From contig NZ_LR134355.1 of NCBI RefSeq assembly GCF_900637205.1, positions 1,798,001-1,862,000 on the forward strand: 64,000 nt of DNA. Direction: 5' to 3'. Below, piece by piece: positions 10,321 through 21,900 of the stretch (its first letter is position 1; every line of letters starts with the position of its first letter). This stretch comes from Mycolicibacterium chitae (lineage in GTDB: Bacteria > Actinomycetota > Actinomycetes > Mycobacteriales > Mycobacteriaceae). The notes beneath the pieces were generated by a model. That model made no database searches. It worked only from the letters and a program-made list of their open reading frames with translations, and had not been told where the DNA came from. Position numbers and translations under genes: made by a program.

Positions 10321-10330
10321 CTGTATACAG
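10321..10330. promoter_or_regulatory. Putative GntR/FCD operator CTGTATACAG
   Basis: A perfect 10-base palindrome, of the TGTATACA type bound by many FCD-family GntR proteins (VanR-like sites). It lies 32-41 bases upstream of the GntR gene start, where an autoregulatory operator is expected. It is AT-rich against a GC-rich background. Confidence 0.55.
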
Positions 10331-10402
10331 AGAGTAGCGACTTTGTGAGGTTCGTCAACACGAACGGAAGCAGTGATTCAACTCACATCCGTGAGCGGGT
10401 TT

Positions 10403-10462
10403 GCCGAGACGGCAGTTTCATCCGCAACACCCCGAGACGGCGGATGAAACTGCCGTCTCGGC
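10403..10462. repeat. 23-bp perfect inverted repeat with 14-base loop
   Basis: Arms at 10403-10425 and 10440-10462 (core GAGACGGCAGTTTCATCCGC) pair perfectly. The loop contains a third copy of CCGAGACGG. It lies between the end of the SDR gene at 10484 and the start of the GntR gene at 10289, so it may end the operon transcript without a U-tract, as is common in mycobacteria. It may also be a repetitive extragenic palindrome. Confidence 0.7.
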
Positions 10463-10483
10463 GGCAGCGAAACTGTGTCGGAA

Positions 10484-11215
10484 CTACGCCCGGTACCCGT
10501 CGGTCCCGGCGCGGCCGACGACGATCTTCGGGATGACCGCCTGACGCGACAGCCGCAGCGCCATGGCCGCGATCTCCACGATGTCCTGCACTCCGACCAT
10601 CGACTCCTGTGGGACCGATTCGCGGGTCCAGGCCGACATGTCGGTGTCGACGAACGCCGGCGCGATCGCGGTGCCGCTGATACCGGCGCCGGATTCCTCG
10701 ACGTTGAGCGTCTCGATCAGCGAGTTCATCGCTGCCTTGGCGGCCCCGTAGGCGGCCAACCCCGGCTCGGCGTACACCCCGGTGATCGATCCGAGCGCGA
10801 TCACCCGCGCGCCCCGCGGGCTGTCGGCCGCGGTGGTGCGCAGCAGTGGCAGGCACTGCTGCAGCAGCATGAACGGCGCCCGGACGTCGACGGCAAAGGT
10901 CTTGTCGTAGCGCTTCATTGGGAACTCGGCGATGTTGCCGGCGCTGCCGACCCCGGCGTTGAGGATCAGTGCGTCGAGCCGGTCGAACCGCGCGGCGTGC
11001 GCGGCGGCGATGGCGGCGGGCGCGTCCTCGTCGGCGAGGTCGGCGGCCACTGTGACGACGTCGTCGGCACCGAGGTCGCGCAGTTCGGCGGTCACGGCGT
11101 CCAGTCGCTCCTGCCCGCGCGCGGTGATCGTCAGGCCGTAGCCCTGTTCGGCGAGCATGCGCGCGATGCCCAGGCCGATACCGCGGGAGGCCCCGGTGAT
11201 CAGCGCGGTGTTCAT
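10484..11215 (-). CDS. SDR family oxidoreductase
   Basis: 243 residues from an ATG overlapping the previous stop (ATGA); the longer upstream frame is shadow sequence. Contains TGASRGIGLGIA (cofactor loop), LILNAGVG (NNAG motif) and a YGAAKAAMNSL active site. A classical SDR of the 3-oxoacyl-ACP/3-hydroxyacyl-CoA type, so a role in oxidising a hydroxyacyl-CoA is plausible. Last gene of the operon that begins with the acyl-CoA ligase. Confidence 0.9.
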   Translation of the reverse strand: MNTALITGASRGIGLGIARMLAEQGYGLTITARGQERLDAVTAELRDLGADDVVTVAADLADEDAPAAIAAAHAARFDRLDALILNAGVGSAGNIAEFPMKRYDKTFAVDVRAPFMLLQQCLPLLRTTAADSPRGARVIALGSITGVYAEPGLAAYGAAKAAMNSLIETLNVEESGAGISGTAIAPAFVDTDMSAWTRESVPQESMVGVQDIVEIAAMALRLSRQAVIPKIVVGRAGTDGYRA

Positions 11216-12224
11216 ACCGTCACTCCTTGTGTGGCGCTCAGGCCGGCCGCGATGAACGGTGCGACCGAATGCCCGGCGGTGTCGAACCCGGCGCCCTCGC
11301 CGGCGCCGGCGCGATACCGGTAGTCGATGCCGGCGGCGATGACCGCCAGCTTGAAGTACGCCAGGGCCAGGTAGAAGTTCCAGTCCGAGAGGTCGCGGCC
11401 ACTGCGCTCGGCGTAGCGCTGCGCGATCTGCTCGCCGTCGGCCAGCCGGGGGCTGGTCCAGGCGGCGGGGAAACCCAGCACCAGGTCCATCGCCGGATTG
11501 CGGTAGGCGCACATCAGCGCGACGTCGGTGAGCGGGTCACCCAGGGTGGACAGCTCCCAGTCGACGACGGCGGCGATGCGGCCGATGTTCTCCGCGTCGA
11601 CGATGACGTTGTCGATCCGGTAGTCGCCGTGCACGATCGACGAATAGCGTTGCGCCGGAGTGTTATCGGTGAGCCAGCCGTGCAGCGCACGGATGTCGTC
11701 GCCGGCGGCCAGTTCCATGTGCCGCCACTGCCGGGCCCACAGCTTGATCTGGCGTTCCAGGAACCCGTCGGGCCGGCCAAAATCACCGAGGCCGCAGGCC
11801 TGATAGTCGACGGCGTGCAGATCGACGATCACGTCCACCAGCGAATCGAGGCACGCCTCGATGGCACCGGAAGGGTGGGCGTCGAGCTGCTCCTGGGACC
11901 GGATGACCACCCCGTCGACGTGGCGCACCAGCGAGAACGGCGCACCGAGCACCGACTCGTCCTCGCACAGGACCACCGTCTCGGCGACCGGGACCCCGGT
12001 GCCCTGCAGCCCGTCGGCGACGCGGTACTCGCGGGCCACGTCGTGGGCCGACGGGGTCAGCCCGGCGGTCGGCGGGCGTCGCAGCACCCAATGGGTCGCG
12101 GAATCGCGCACCGCGTAGGTGAGGTTGGAGCGGCCACCGGAGATCAGTTCGGCCGTCAGCTCCCCGTCGACCTTTACGCCGCTGAGCTGCAGGAACCCCT
12201 GTAGCGCAACCAAATCCAGGGCAC

Positions 12225-12228
<4 letters not shown>
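11212..12228 (-). CDS. APH-like phosphotransferase family protein (FadE36/ACAD10 type)
   Basis: 338 residues. The kinase-like fold is marked by VLRRPPTA in the N-lobe, IVHGDYRIDNVIVD (catalytic loop HGDYRIDN) and VVDWELSTLGDPLTDVA (metal loop). Members next to acyl-CoA dehydrogenases are related to the aminoglycoside-phosphotransferase part of ACAD10 and are thought to phosphorylate hydroxyacyl compounds before dehydrogenation. It is translationally coupled to the acyl-CoA dehydrogenase upstream and the SDR downstream, supporting joint function. Confidence 0.9.
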
Positions 12229-13381
<1,153 letters not shown>

Positions 13382-13385
<4 letters not shown>

Positions 13386-14728
13386 GCGACCACTTTCTTC
13401 TCTTCGGTACTGGCCAGGCCCTTGTCGTTGACCACCTTTGCGGGGATGGTCAGGATCAGCAGGGCACCCACCACCATCAGTGCGGCGATGGCGTACAGGC
13501 TGGACGTGGTGCTGCCGGTGACGTTGCTCATCCAGCCGACCACCGACGTGCTGACCAGGCCGGCGATGTTGCCCACCGAGTTGATCAGCGCGATGCCCGC
13601 GGCGGCGGCCACTCCGGACATGAAGGCGGCCGGCAGGCTGAAGAACGCGGCCTGGGCGGTGGAGGCGCCCGCGGCGGCGATGATCAGCCCGACCAGCGCC
13701 ATCACCGGGCTGCCGGCGAAGATGCCGGTGAGCACCAGTCCGGTGGCGGTGGCCAGACACGGAACGATGGTGTGCCAGCGACGTTCTCCGGTCCGGTCGG
13801 CGTGCGAGCTGTTGACGATCATCGCGATCACCGCCACGGTGTAGGGCACCGCGGTCAGCAGCCCGATGGTCAGCGCGCTGCTGACGCCGGAGCGCTGGAT
13901 GATGGTCGGCAGCCAGAAGCTGTTGACGTAGATGCCCATCGCGATGGTGAAGTAGATGACCGACAGCAGCCACACCTTCCTGCTCTTCATCGCGGCGGCG
14001 AAACTGTGCGCGTGGTCCTTCGTCGGAACGTCCTGGGCCAGGCTGTGCTCGATGACGAACTTCTCGCGGTCGGTCAGCCACTTGGCCACCTTGTGGGAGT
14101 TGTCCAGCCACTTGAGTACCGCGAAGGTCAGCAGCAGCGACGGGATGGCTTCGATGATGAACATCCACTGCCAGCCCGACAGTCCGCCGGAGCCGTGGAA
14201 GGTCTGCAGGATCCAGCCCGACAGCGGGCCGCCGAAGATCGACGCCACGGGGATGGCCGCCAGGAACAGGGCGAACACCCGTCCGCGCCGGGCCGCCGGG
14301 TACCACTTCGTCAGGTAGAACAGGATGCCCGGGATGAAGCCCGCCTCGGCGACGCCGAGCAGGAACCGCAGGACGTAGAACATCATCGGGGTGGTCACCA
14401 GCGCCATGGCGGCGGAGATGATCGCCCAGGTGAACATGATGCGGGCGATCCAGACCTTGGCGCCGACCTTCTGCAGGATGACGTTGCTGGGCACCTCGAA
14501 GATGATGTAGCCGACGAAGAACATGCCGGCGCCGAGGCCGTAGACGGCGTCGCTGAACTTCAATTCGTCCAGCATCTGCAGCTTGGCGAACCCGACGTTG
14601 ACGCGGTCGAGGTAGGCGGCGGTGTAGCAGATGAACAGGAACGGGATCAGCCGCCACGACACCTTGCGGTAGACGGCATTCACCTCCGCGCTGTCGGGGA
14701 GATGCGTTGGGGCGGACGGAGTTGTCAT
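13382..14728 (-). CDS. MFS transporter, anion:cation symporter-like
   Basis: 448 residues with 12 expected membrane segments. The N-terminal RLIPFLFICYTAAYLDRVNV, the EVPSNVILQKVGAKVWIARI segment and the LLGVAEAGFIPGILFYLTKW segment are signatures of the ACS family, which carries organic anions such as hydroxyphenylacetate, phthalate or tartrate. It lies between the CoA ligase and the dehydrogenase and probably imports the acid that the ligase activates. Confidence 0.92.
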
Positions 14729-14754
14729 CGGGGGGTCCTGTCGGGTGGGGACGG

Positions 14755-16146
14755 TCAGACGAGGGCGCGACGATCGTCGACGCGTCGGGCCTTGTGGTCG
14801 GTGCGGTCAAAGGTGTGCTGCGGAACCGTGTCGACCGAGACCCGCAGGCCCAGCATGGACTGCAGTTCGGTGGCGGCGGTCTTCTTGAACAACTCGAGTG
14901 CGGTGGGATCGTTGGCGGTGTGCACGCATTCGGCGTCGACGTGCAATTCGTCCATCGATCCGGTGCGGGTGACGATGATCCGGTGCTCGCCGCCGTAGTG
15001 CTCCAGGCCGCGCAACACGTTCTCGATCTCGGTGGGGTAGACGTTCTCGCCGCGGATGTGGATCATGTCGTCGATCCGGCCGTACACGCCGCGGGGGAGT
15101 CGGGGATAGGTTCGCCCGCAGGGGTTTTCCTCGTAGACCCAGCTGCTCAGGTCGTTGGACGCCAGGCGGATCATCGGCTGCGAGGTGCGTTCCAGGTGGG
15201 TGTAGACCGGAGTTCCCTCGCCGCCGTACGGCACCGGCCGATAGGTGGTGGGGTCGCAGATCTCGTGGTGCACGATGTCCTGGTACAGCAGCATTCCCTC
15301 CGGGGTGCCGGCGGTGGCCGATGCGCTCATGAAGGGCGTCATCTCTGCCATGGTCCCGCAGTCGACCACGCGGGCGCCATAGGCCTCGGCGATCGCGTTG
15401 CGCACCGACGGGATCGACGCGCCGGGCTCACCGGAGAAGAACATGACGCCGATCTCGAACTCGCGCGGATCGACACCCTCGGCCTGGGCCACCTCGGCCA
15501 GCCGCAACGCGTACGAGGGGGTGGCGTAGAAGCCCTTGGGCTTGCTGGCCCGCAGCCACCGCACCGCGCGGGCGGTCATGCCCGGGGCGCCGGCGCCGAA
15601 CGGGAATGCCTTGCAGTGCAGTCGTTCCGCGCCGGAGAGCGCACCCCAGGAGCCGAGGTAGAGGCTGAACACCGCGGCGATGAACACCGTGTCGCCGGGG
15701 CGCAGGCCCATGCCCCACATGATGCGGGCGTGGTTGTTGGCGATGGTGTCCCAGTCGTGGCGGCTGACCGCGAACGCGGTGGGCGTGCCGGTGGTGCCGG
15801 AGGTGCCGTGGATGTGGTGGATCTCCGAGTCCGGGGCGCACAGGTAGTCGCCGAACGGGGGGTGGTCGAGCTGGGACTGACGCATCTCGGCCTTGGTGAC
15901 CACCGGGACCGATTCGAACGCCTCCCAGGAGGTGATGTCCTCGGGGTTGATGCCGGCGTCGTCCCACTTGCGCCGGTAGAAGCCGGAGGTGGCGTACGCG
16001 TAGCGCATCACCTCGCGCAGCCGGACCAGCACCTTCTCGGCGCGCAGCTCGGGATCCATGGTTTCGCGTTCGCGGAACCAGTACGGGCTGTCAGCTTCGG
16101 GGAAGTAGCTGTTGTCGTACTTGGCGGGGAAGGCCCATTGCTCCAC
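14755..16146 (-). CDS. Phenylacetate-CoA ligase-like AMP-forming enzyme
   Basis: 463 residues from a GTG at 16146 with a GAGGAGAG ribosome site close upstream; the frame extends to 16242 but that part has no family features. The P-loop HGTSGTTGTPTAF is the PaaK-type adenylation motif, and GRIDDMIHIRGENVYPTEIE marks the hinge to the C-terminal domain. The RREFEIGVMFFSGEPGAS-type region is also PaaK-like. It converts an aryl or alkyl acid to its CoA thioester with ATP. First gene of the operon, divergent from a GntR regulator. Confidence 0.9.
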   Translation of the reverse strand: MEQWAFPAKYDNSYFPEADSPYWFRERETMDPELRAEKVLVRLREVMRYAYATSGFYRRKWDDAGINPEDITSWEAFESVPVVTKAEMRQSQLDHPPFGDYLCAPDSEIHHIHGTSGTTGTPTAFAVSRHDWDTIANNHARIMWGMGLRPGDTVFIAAVFSLYLGSWGALSGAERLHCKAFPFGAGAPGMTARAVRWLRASKPKGFYATPSYALRLAEVAQAEGVDPREFEIGVMFFSGEPGASIPSVRNAIAEAYGARVVDCGTMAEMTPFMSASATAGTPEGMLLYQDIVHHEICDPTTYRPVPYGGEGTPVYTHLERTSQPMIRLASNDLSSWVYEENPCGRTYPRLPRGVYGRIDDMIHIRGENVYPTEIENVLRGLEHYGGEHRIIVTRTGSMDELHVDAECVHTANDPTALELFKKTAATELQSMLGLRVSVDTVPQHTFDRTDHKARRVDDRRALV

Positions 16147-16252
16147 GATCTCTCCTCGTCCTTGCAGTTCAGTGTCTTTGCAGTTCAGTCGGGGTGTTGT
16201 GCCGGCTGGCACGTCCACCACGCGGTGTGATGCAGCCGACACTAGCGAGACC

Positions 16253-16278
16253 GAATTCAGAATTCAACATGCAACATT
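16253..16278. promoter_or_regulatory. Putative GntR operator region in the divergent promoter
   Basis: An AT-rich patch in the ligase/GntR intergenic space with GAATTCAGAATTCAAC followed by CAACATTC. The 11-mer GAATTCAGAAT recurs at 18126-18136 before the small two-gene operon, and CAACATTC is the reverse complement of GAATGTTG there. Position and recurrence suggest a binding site for the adjacent regulator. Confidence 0.45.
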
Positions 16279-16355
16279 CGGGTAGATTGAGTGCGACGAC
16301 TGTGGCGCGGGTTACGCTGGTGGCCCGACTGCCGTGACTGACGAGGGGGCCATCG

Positions 16356-17039
16356 ATGACCGCACTGCCAGTTCCGCCGTCGCGCGTAGAGCAGGTCTAC
16401 GACGCGATCATCGACGAGATCTGCAGTGGTGAACTCGCTGGTGGGGCGCCATTGCGCCAGGAATTGCTGGCCGAACGGTTCCAGATTTCCCGCCAGCCCA
16501 TCCAACAGGCCCTGCTGCTGCTGAAATCGCACGGACTGGTGCGCGAGACCGCCAACCGGCGCGGCCTCGAGGTGGTGCCGCTCGACGAGAAATTCGTGGT
16601 CGACCTCTACGAGATGCGCGCCGCGATCGACGGCCTGGCGGCCCGACGGGCGGCCGATCGGCGCACCGACCGCGACATCGACTACATCGCCGAGGTGCTC
16701 GCCCGCGGCCAGCAGGCGGTGGCCGAGGGGTCATTCGCCCACATGATCACCGCCGACATGGAGTTCCACCAGTACCTGCTCAAGGTCGCCGACAACACCC
16801 TGCTGCTGGAAACCACCGCGGTGCTGTTCCACAACGTGCGCCGCGTGATGGGTGAGGTGCTGCGCCACAGCGGGACCCCGCAGTGGGTGTGGAACGAGCA
16901 CAAGAAGATCCACGACGCCATCGTCGCCGGCGACGCCGACCTCGCCGATCAACTCTCCAAGGAGCACGCCGACCACGGCTGCGAACTGATCCTGGGCGCC
17001 ATGCGCGGGGACAACGTGGAGAACCTGTTCGCGTCGTAG
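16356..17039 (+). CDS. GntR family transcriptional regulator, FCD type
   Basis: 227 residues. The winged helix (AIIDEICSGELAGGAPLRQE, LLAERFQISRQPIQQALLLL) precedes an FCD domain with DLYEMRAAIDGLAARRAAD, ADMEFHQYLLK and EHKKIHDAIVAGDADLADQ. Divergent from the CoA-ligase operon, whose expression it probably controls in response to the substrate or its CoA ester. Start ATG follows a gagggggcc purine-rich stretch. Confidence 0.92.
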   Translation: MTALPVPPSRVEQVYDAIIDEICSGELAGGAPLRQELLAERFQISRQPIQQALLLLKSHGLVRETANRRGLEVVPLDEKFVVDLYEMRAAIDGLAARRAADRRTDRDIDYIAEVLARGQQAVAEGSFAHMITADMEFHQYLLKVADNTLLLETTAVLFHNVRRVMGEVLRHSGTPQWVWNEHKKIHDAIVAGDADLADQLSKEHADHGCELILGAMRGDNVENLFAS

Positions 17040-17049
17040 GGGGTAGGCC

Positions 17050-18087
17050 ATGGCCGGCAAGCGAGGCGTCGCGGGCCCGCGGCGCGCGGATCTCGTGCTG
17101 TCCGGCGGTGGGGTCAAGGGCATCGGGCTCGTCGGCGCCGTCGGCGCGCTGACCGACGCCGGGTACGCCGTGCAGCGGGTGTCCGGAACCTCGGCGGGAT
17201 CGCTGGTCGGCGCGGTCGTGGCCGCCGCGGCCCAACGCGGAGTGCTGGGCAGCGAACTCGTGCGAGAACTCGCGATCGGCCTGCCGTACAGCAAGTTTCG
17301 GGACAGCGGGCCGCTGGAGCGGATTCCGCTGTTCGGCACCGCGTGGGGACTACTGCGCGAAACCGGCATCTACCGCGGCGATTTCGCGCACGAATGGATT
17401 CGCGGTGAGCTGGCGAACCTCGGCGTCGTCACCTTCGGGGATCTCGCCGTCGATGACGATCACCTGCTCGCCGAGCGGCGCTACCGCCTGGTGGTGACGG
17501 TGACCGACCTGACCACCGGTCAGCTGGTGCGGCTGCCGTGGGACTACCAGCGGGTCTACGGCCTGGACCCCGACGAGCAGTCGGTCGCCGACGCGGTGCG
17601 CGCCTCGATGGCCATCCCGTTCCTGTTCCAGCCGGTCACCCTGCGCGACGCGGCCGGCCAGCCGTCGACGCTGGTCGACGGGGGAGTGCTGTCGAACTTT
17701 CCCATCGATTCCTTCGACCGGCCCGACGGGGGCGAGCCGCGGTGGCCGACCTTCGGGGTGGCGGTGGTGCCGTATCTGCCGGCACCGTCGTTCGAGGAGC
17801 TGATCCCGGGGCTGCGGCTGCCGTGCCGGGGCGAGCCGTCGCTGCTGGAAAGCCTGATCACCACCATGCTGGCCGGTCACGATCAGACGCACCTGAGCCA
17901 GCCGTGGGTCAAAGCGCGTGCCATCCAGGTCGATTCGACCGACGTCGGCGTGCTGGACTTCGACATCACCCGGGCCGAGGCCGAGGCGCTCTACGACAAG
18001 GGGTACGCGGCGGCCGCCGAGTTCCTGGCGACGTGGGATTGGCCGGCCTATCTCGAGCGGTTCCGCCGCGCGCACTACGTGGATTAG
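17050..18087 (+). CDS. Patatin-like phospholipase/acyl hydrolase
   Basis: 345 residues. The oxyanion loop SGGGVKGIG, the nucleophile elbow GTSAGSL (Ser of GxSxG) and the catalytic Asp in LVDGGVLSNFPID form the Ser-Asp dyad of patatins. No signal peptide is seen, so it is probably cytoplasmic or membrane-associated. It starts ten bases after the GntR stop, with a GGGGTAGG site upstream, so the two are probably cotranscribed. Lipid substrate unknown. Confidence 0.9.
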   Translation: MAGKRGVAGPRRADLVLSGGGVKGIGLVGAVGALTDAGYAVQRVSGTSAGSLVGAVVAAAAQRGVLGSELVRELAIGLPYSKFRDSGPLERIPLFGTAWGLLRETGIYRGDFAHEWIRGELANLGVVTFGDLAVDDDHLLAERRYRLVVTVTDLTTGQLVRLPWDYQRVYGLDPDEQSVADAVRASMAIPFLFQPVTLRDAAGQPSTLVDGGVLSNFPIDSFDRPDGGEPRWPTFGVAVVPYLPAPSFEELIPGLRLPCRGEPSLLESLITTMLAGHDQTHLSQPWVKARAIQVDSTDVGVLDFDITRAEAEALYDKGYAAAAEFLATWDWPAYLERFRRAHYVD

Positions 18088-18125
18088 CCGTGGATGGGCT
18101 GGGGCGCCGGCCGTCAGCCCTGACT

Positions 18126-18165
18126 GAATTCAGAATGTTGACTTCCGAACTCAATCAGTTACGGT
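18126..18165 (+). promoter_or_regulatory. Putative promoter with overlapping GntR-type site
   Basis: GAATTCAGAAT at 18126-18136 repeats the motif of the GntR divergent region. It abuts TTGACT (-35-like, 18138-18143) and TACGGT (-10-like, 18160-18165) with 16 bases between. The first gene downstream starts at 18260. The overlap of motif and -35 box would suit repression. Confidence 0.4.
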
Positions 18166-18259
18166 GGTTCGCATCACACACGCCCGGAGAGGTGATCCCG
18201 ATCGCCTGCCATGTCATGTCCACCTCCCCGGCGACGTCGACCGCGAACAGGAGGTGACC

Positions 18260-18595
18260 GTGCATAACGCCCTGGAATCCATTCGGCCGCAACTTGACTG
18301 GGCATGTGACGCACTGATTCCACGTGACGACTACCTCGGCATGCCGGCGGCGACCCTGGCCGGCCTGGTCGAGACGCTGTTGCCCCGGACCCTCAACGCC
18401 CGAGTCGACCTGCTGCGTCCGTTCGTCGAGGCCATGAGCACCCTGCCCGCAGAGCCGCCAAGCGATCCGTTGGGGGTCCTCTACGGGATGGACGAGGCCA
18501 GCTTTGAGTTTGTCACCCGTACCATCGCCGACGCCTACTTCCTCAGCGACGAGGTCAACCGCACCCTGAAGTACCCGGGCCCCGCCCTGTGCTGA
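18260..18595 (+). CDS. Small protein, weakly like gluconate 2-dehydrogenase subunit 3
   Basis: 111 residues from a GTG preceded by GGAGG at a spacing of five; a longer frame upstream lacks a ribosome site. Mostly helical: RPQLDWACDALIPRDDYLGM, LAGLVETLLPRTL, and a C-terminal FVTRTIADAYFLSDEVNRTL followed by YPGPAL. The last part resembles the tail of small subunits of GMC-type dehydrogenases, but no partner dehydrogenase is adjacent, so this is tentative. Its stop overlaps the start of the next gene. Confidence 0.65.
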   Translation: MHNALESIRPQLDWACDALIPRDDYLGMPAATLAGLVETLLPRTLNARVDLLRPFVEAMSTLPAEPPSDPLGVLYGMDEASFEFVTRTIADAYFLSDEVNRTLKYPGPALC

Positions 18596-18918
18596 AACAA
18601 CGGCCGGTCGCGCCCGTGATCGACGGGATCGATTGGGAGATCGTCGAGTTCGTGGTGCGCTGGGCGCCGTTCGGTGGGCCCGACCCGGAGGAGGCGCTGC
18701 CGCGCTTCGGCATGACCAGCGAGCAACTCTCGGCGCGGTGTGCCCACATCGTCGCCCGGGTGGGCCGGTTCGAGTCCCGCCTCGACGGGCACCGACGCGC
18801 GTTGCTGGGACGGGCCCGGCAGTTCCTGGAGTCCGGCGGCACCGATATCGCGACGCTGGACCCGATGGCCCGCCCGGGTCGTTGGGTGGCCCGGCGCGGA
18901 GTGTGGCACTGGCAGTAG
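18589..18918 (+). CDS. Small conserved protein, paralogue of the 987-1325 product
   Basis: 109 residues, GTG start overlapping the preceding stop by seven bases, so translationally coupled. It shares IDWEIVEFVVRWAPFGGP, DPEEALPRFGM and the terminal WVARRGVW with the 112-residue protein at the other end of this catabolic region. The Arg-rich middle differs. No catalytic motif is seen; function unknown. It converges on jetC with 15 bases between stops. Confidence 0.75.
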   Translation: MLKQRPVAPVIDGIDWEIVEFVVRWAPFGGPDPEEALPRFGMTSEQLSARCAHIVARVGRFESRLDGHRRALLGRARQFLESGGTDIATLDPMARPGRWVARRGVWHWQ

Positions 18919-18933
18919 CAGCCGCGGCCCGGC

Positions 18934-21900
18934 TCAGACCGGGGTCGGCACCCGCTCGGCGTTCGCGGTGGCCGTCATCTCGTGGCGCAGCGCGGTGAAG
19001 TCCGAGATGGTCTTGGTGGCCACCGTCGCGACCGGGCGCGCGTTGCGTCCCGACGCCTCGCGCTTGGACACCATCACCACCGAATCGATGTAGGGCTGAA
19101 TCGTGGTCGCGTTCTGCACCGTCGCCACGATCACCAGCTGGAAGCCGAACTTGCGGAACGCCTGTAGCGCCTGCTGCGCGAACTGCGGGTCCGACTTGGA
19201 GAACGCCTCGTCGAGCATCAGCTGCGCGAACACCGGCCGGTTATCCCCGCCGTCGGGGCTGGCCAGGTTGAAGCTGAGCGCGCCGGCCAGGCAGAACGCC
19301 ATCAGCTTCTCCTGCTCACCGCCGGAGTTGTCGCCGGCGTTGCTGTGCGTGCGGATCAGCTCGTCGCTGTCGGCGTCCCACTCGGCGCAGTCGAAGGTGA
19401 ACCGGTTGCGCACATCCAGCGCGTCGCGGGTCCAGGCCTTGTCCTCGGGCGCGGTGGACGCCAACCGGTTTCGCAGCCGCAGGATGTCGGCGTACTGATC
19501 CAGGATGGCCTGCTTGTCGCCCAGGCCCACCTCGGCGATGCGCCGCGAGATGGCGCGCACGATGTCGGTGAGCTCGGCGACCGCGGTCAGGTGCCGCGGG
19601 GTGGCGCGCAGCGTCAGCTTGGTGCCGCTGTTGAACTCGACGGCACCCAGGCCGGTGTTGACCCGGTCGATCTGCTCGCTGATCCGCCGGGTCTCCTGCT
19701 CGGCGACGCGGTGCAGCGTCAGGATCGCGTCCGGGGCCTGCTCGGTGACCAGGCGCATCATCCGCTCGTAGGCCTCGGGCAGTTCGCGCTCGTCGATGTG
19801 GCGGCACAGCGCGACGTAGTCGTGCACCCGCTCGTCGAACACCTCGCTGTCGTTGGGGATCGCATCGGGGAATGCGGTGTCGAAAGTGTTGAGGATGCGG
19901 GCCAATTCGTCATAGGAGCGACGACGGCTCTCCCGCAGCTGCTCGCGTTCCCGGCGGATCGCGGAGAACAGCGCCTCCCGGTGCGGTTCGGGGCCCAGCA
20001 GCTCCAGCGGCACCGGCACCTCGGCGGCGTAGCGGTGCAGCAGCCCGGTCAGCGGCTCGGATACGAACGGCGGGGACAGCCGCTCGGACAGTTCCAGCAG
20101 CTGGGTGCGGCGGTGGTCGAGGTCGTCGCGGCGGGTCTGGATGGCGCCGCGGCGGGTCATCAGGGTCTGGATCTCCGACCAGCATTCCTCGGCGCGCTCC
20201 GAGAGCGCCTCGATGTCGGGGTGGTCGGCCAACAGGATCTCGAACTGCTCGCGCAGCCGGTCGGCGTGCTTGTCGGCGGTCTCGGTGTCGATGTGGTTCC
20301 ACTGCGGGAACTGCTCGCAGATCGCCCGGCTGGCCGCGGCCCGGTCGCGCCACTGCTGGCGTTGGGCGGCGATGTCGTCGGCGGCGCGGCGAGCCTCCTG
20401 ATAGGCCTGCTCGGCGTTGGCCAGGTCGACGGTCAGCGCGTCGATCTTGGTGGCCACGTCGCCCTGGTAGATGTAGTCGGCCTGCTTGAGCGGGCGGCGG
20501 TCGTCCTTGACGGCCAATCGGTCGGAGTCCTTGTACAGGCCCGTGTCGGTGACCGCGCGGCGGAACCGGTTGAACACGTCGGGGGTGTCGACGCAGATGT
20601 GATCGCCGGCATGCGCGACGACATCGGCGGCCTCGGCCGCGCACGGATGATTCGGGTCGACGAGGAACAGCTTGCCGGCCAACGTGTTCGGCTCGGCCTC
20701 GACCGGCGTGGCCCCCACCAGGCTGGCCCGCACGTGGTGCAACTGCAGCCGGCCGCGCATGTTGGTCTCGTTGACGAAGCGCAGGACCGCGGCGTAGTGC
20801 CGGTCGGGCACCAGCAGCCGCAGGCCCACCCCGCGCAGCACCTTCTCTACCGCGACGCGCCAGCGGCTGTGCTCCGGGCGCAGGTCCAGCAGCTCGGCGA
20901 TGTAGGGCAGTTCGGCGGCGTCCACCCCGACGGCCGCGCAGATGAAATCGCGCATGGTGATGGCCGATTCGGGCAGCGCCGAGCCCACCTGCTCGACGCG
21001 TTTGAGCTCCTTGGCGGCGTCGTCGCGGGCCATCCGCGCCACCTTCTGCGCGTACTCGGCGTCGGTGGAGGCCTCGCGGCCGCGGTCGAGCTTGGCCATC
21101 AGCTCGGTGGCCTGGTTGGTCAGCTCCTCGCGCAGGTTCCAGAACTCATCGGCGGTCTCCGGGGCCTCGAGATCCTGGGCCGCGAGCAGGGATTCGTAGG
21201 CGGCGCTGCGCCTAGAGACCTCCTCGGCCTGGGCCTCGGCGGCGGCCACCTGCGACTGCAGCGGACCGATGCTCGAGCTGGAACCGCTGATCTGGGCGTT
21301 GAGCGAATCTGCCTCGGCCTTGGCCAGATTCAGCGAGCGGGTGACGTCCTCGTACTCGTTGCCCAGCTGGTCGATGGTCCGGTCCAGCGACTCGATCTGG
21401 GCCGGGCACTGCGCCAGCCGGACGTGGTCGGTGTAGGCGCGCACCATCGGGGCGTCGACCAGATCGATGATGCCCAAATCGGAGGATTCCGAGACGTAGC
21501 GGGCCTGGATCTTCTCGATGTCGCCGAGGATCTTGCGTTTGCGCTGCGCGACGGCCAGCAACTCGCGGGCCTCAACCAGCGGGTCGATCTGCTTGAGCGC
21601 CTCCGGCAGCCGGGCCAGGCTGTCGGGTTCATCCAGCATGAAGTCGCGGACGAACTGCTCCAGCCCGCCAACGCTTTTCAACGACTTGGCCTTGCCGAGC
21701 AGCTGCTGGGCGGCATCGGAGCTACGGATGCCGATGGTGGCGTACAGCTGGGCCAGGTACTGGGATTCGACCTTGGTGGAGAAGCGCCAATCGTCCTTGA
21801 ACACGCTGGTGTCGAAGCGGCCGGCCGCCCAGCGGTTACAGACCTCCTCGATATCGCGGTCGCCGTCGGCCAGCACGAACCGGCTCGAGGAGTCGGTGCG

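Noticed and set aside
14707-16230. A 507-codon plus-strand open frame
   Set aside because: Antisense shadow of the PaaK-like ligase gene.
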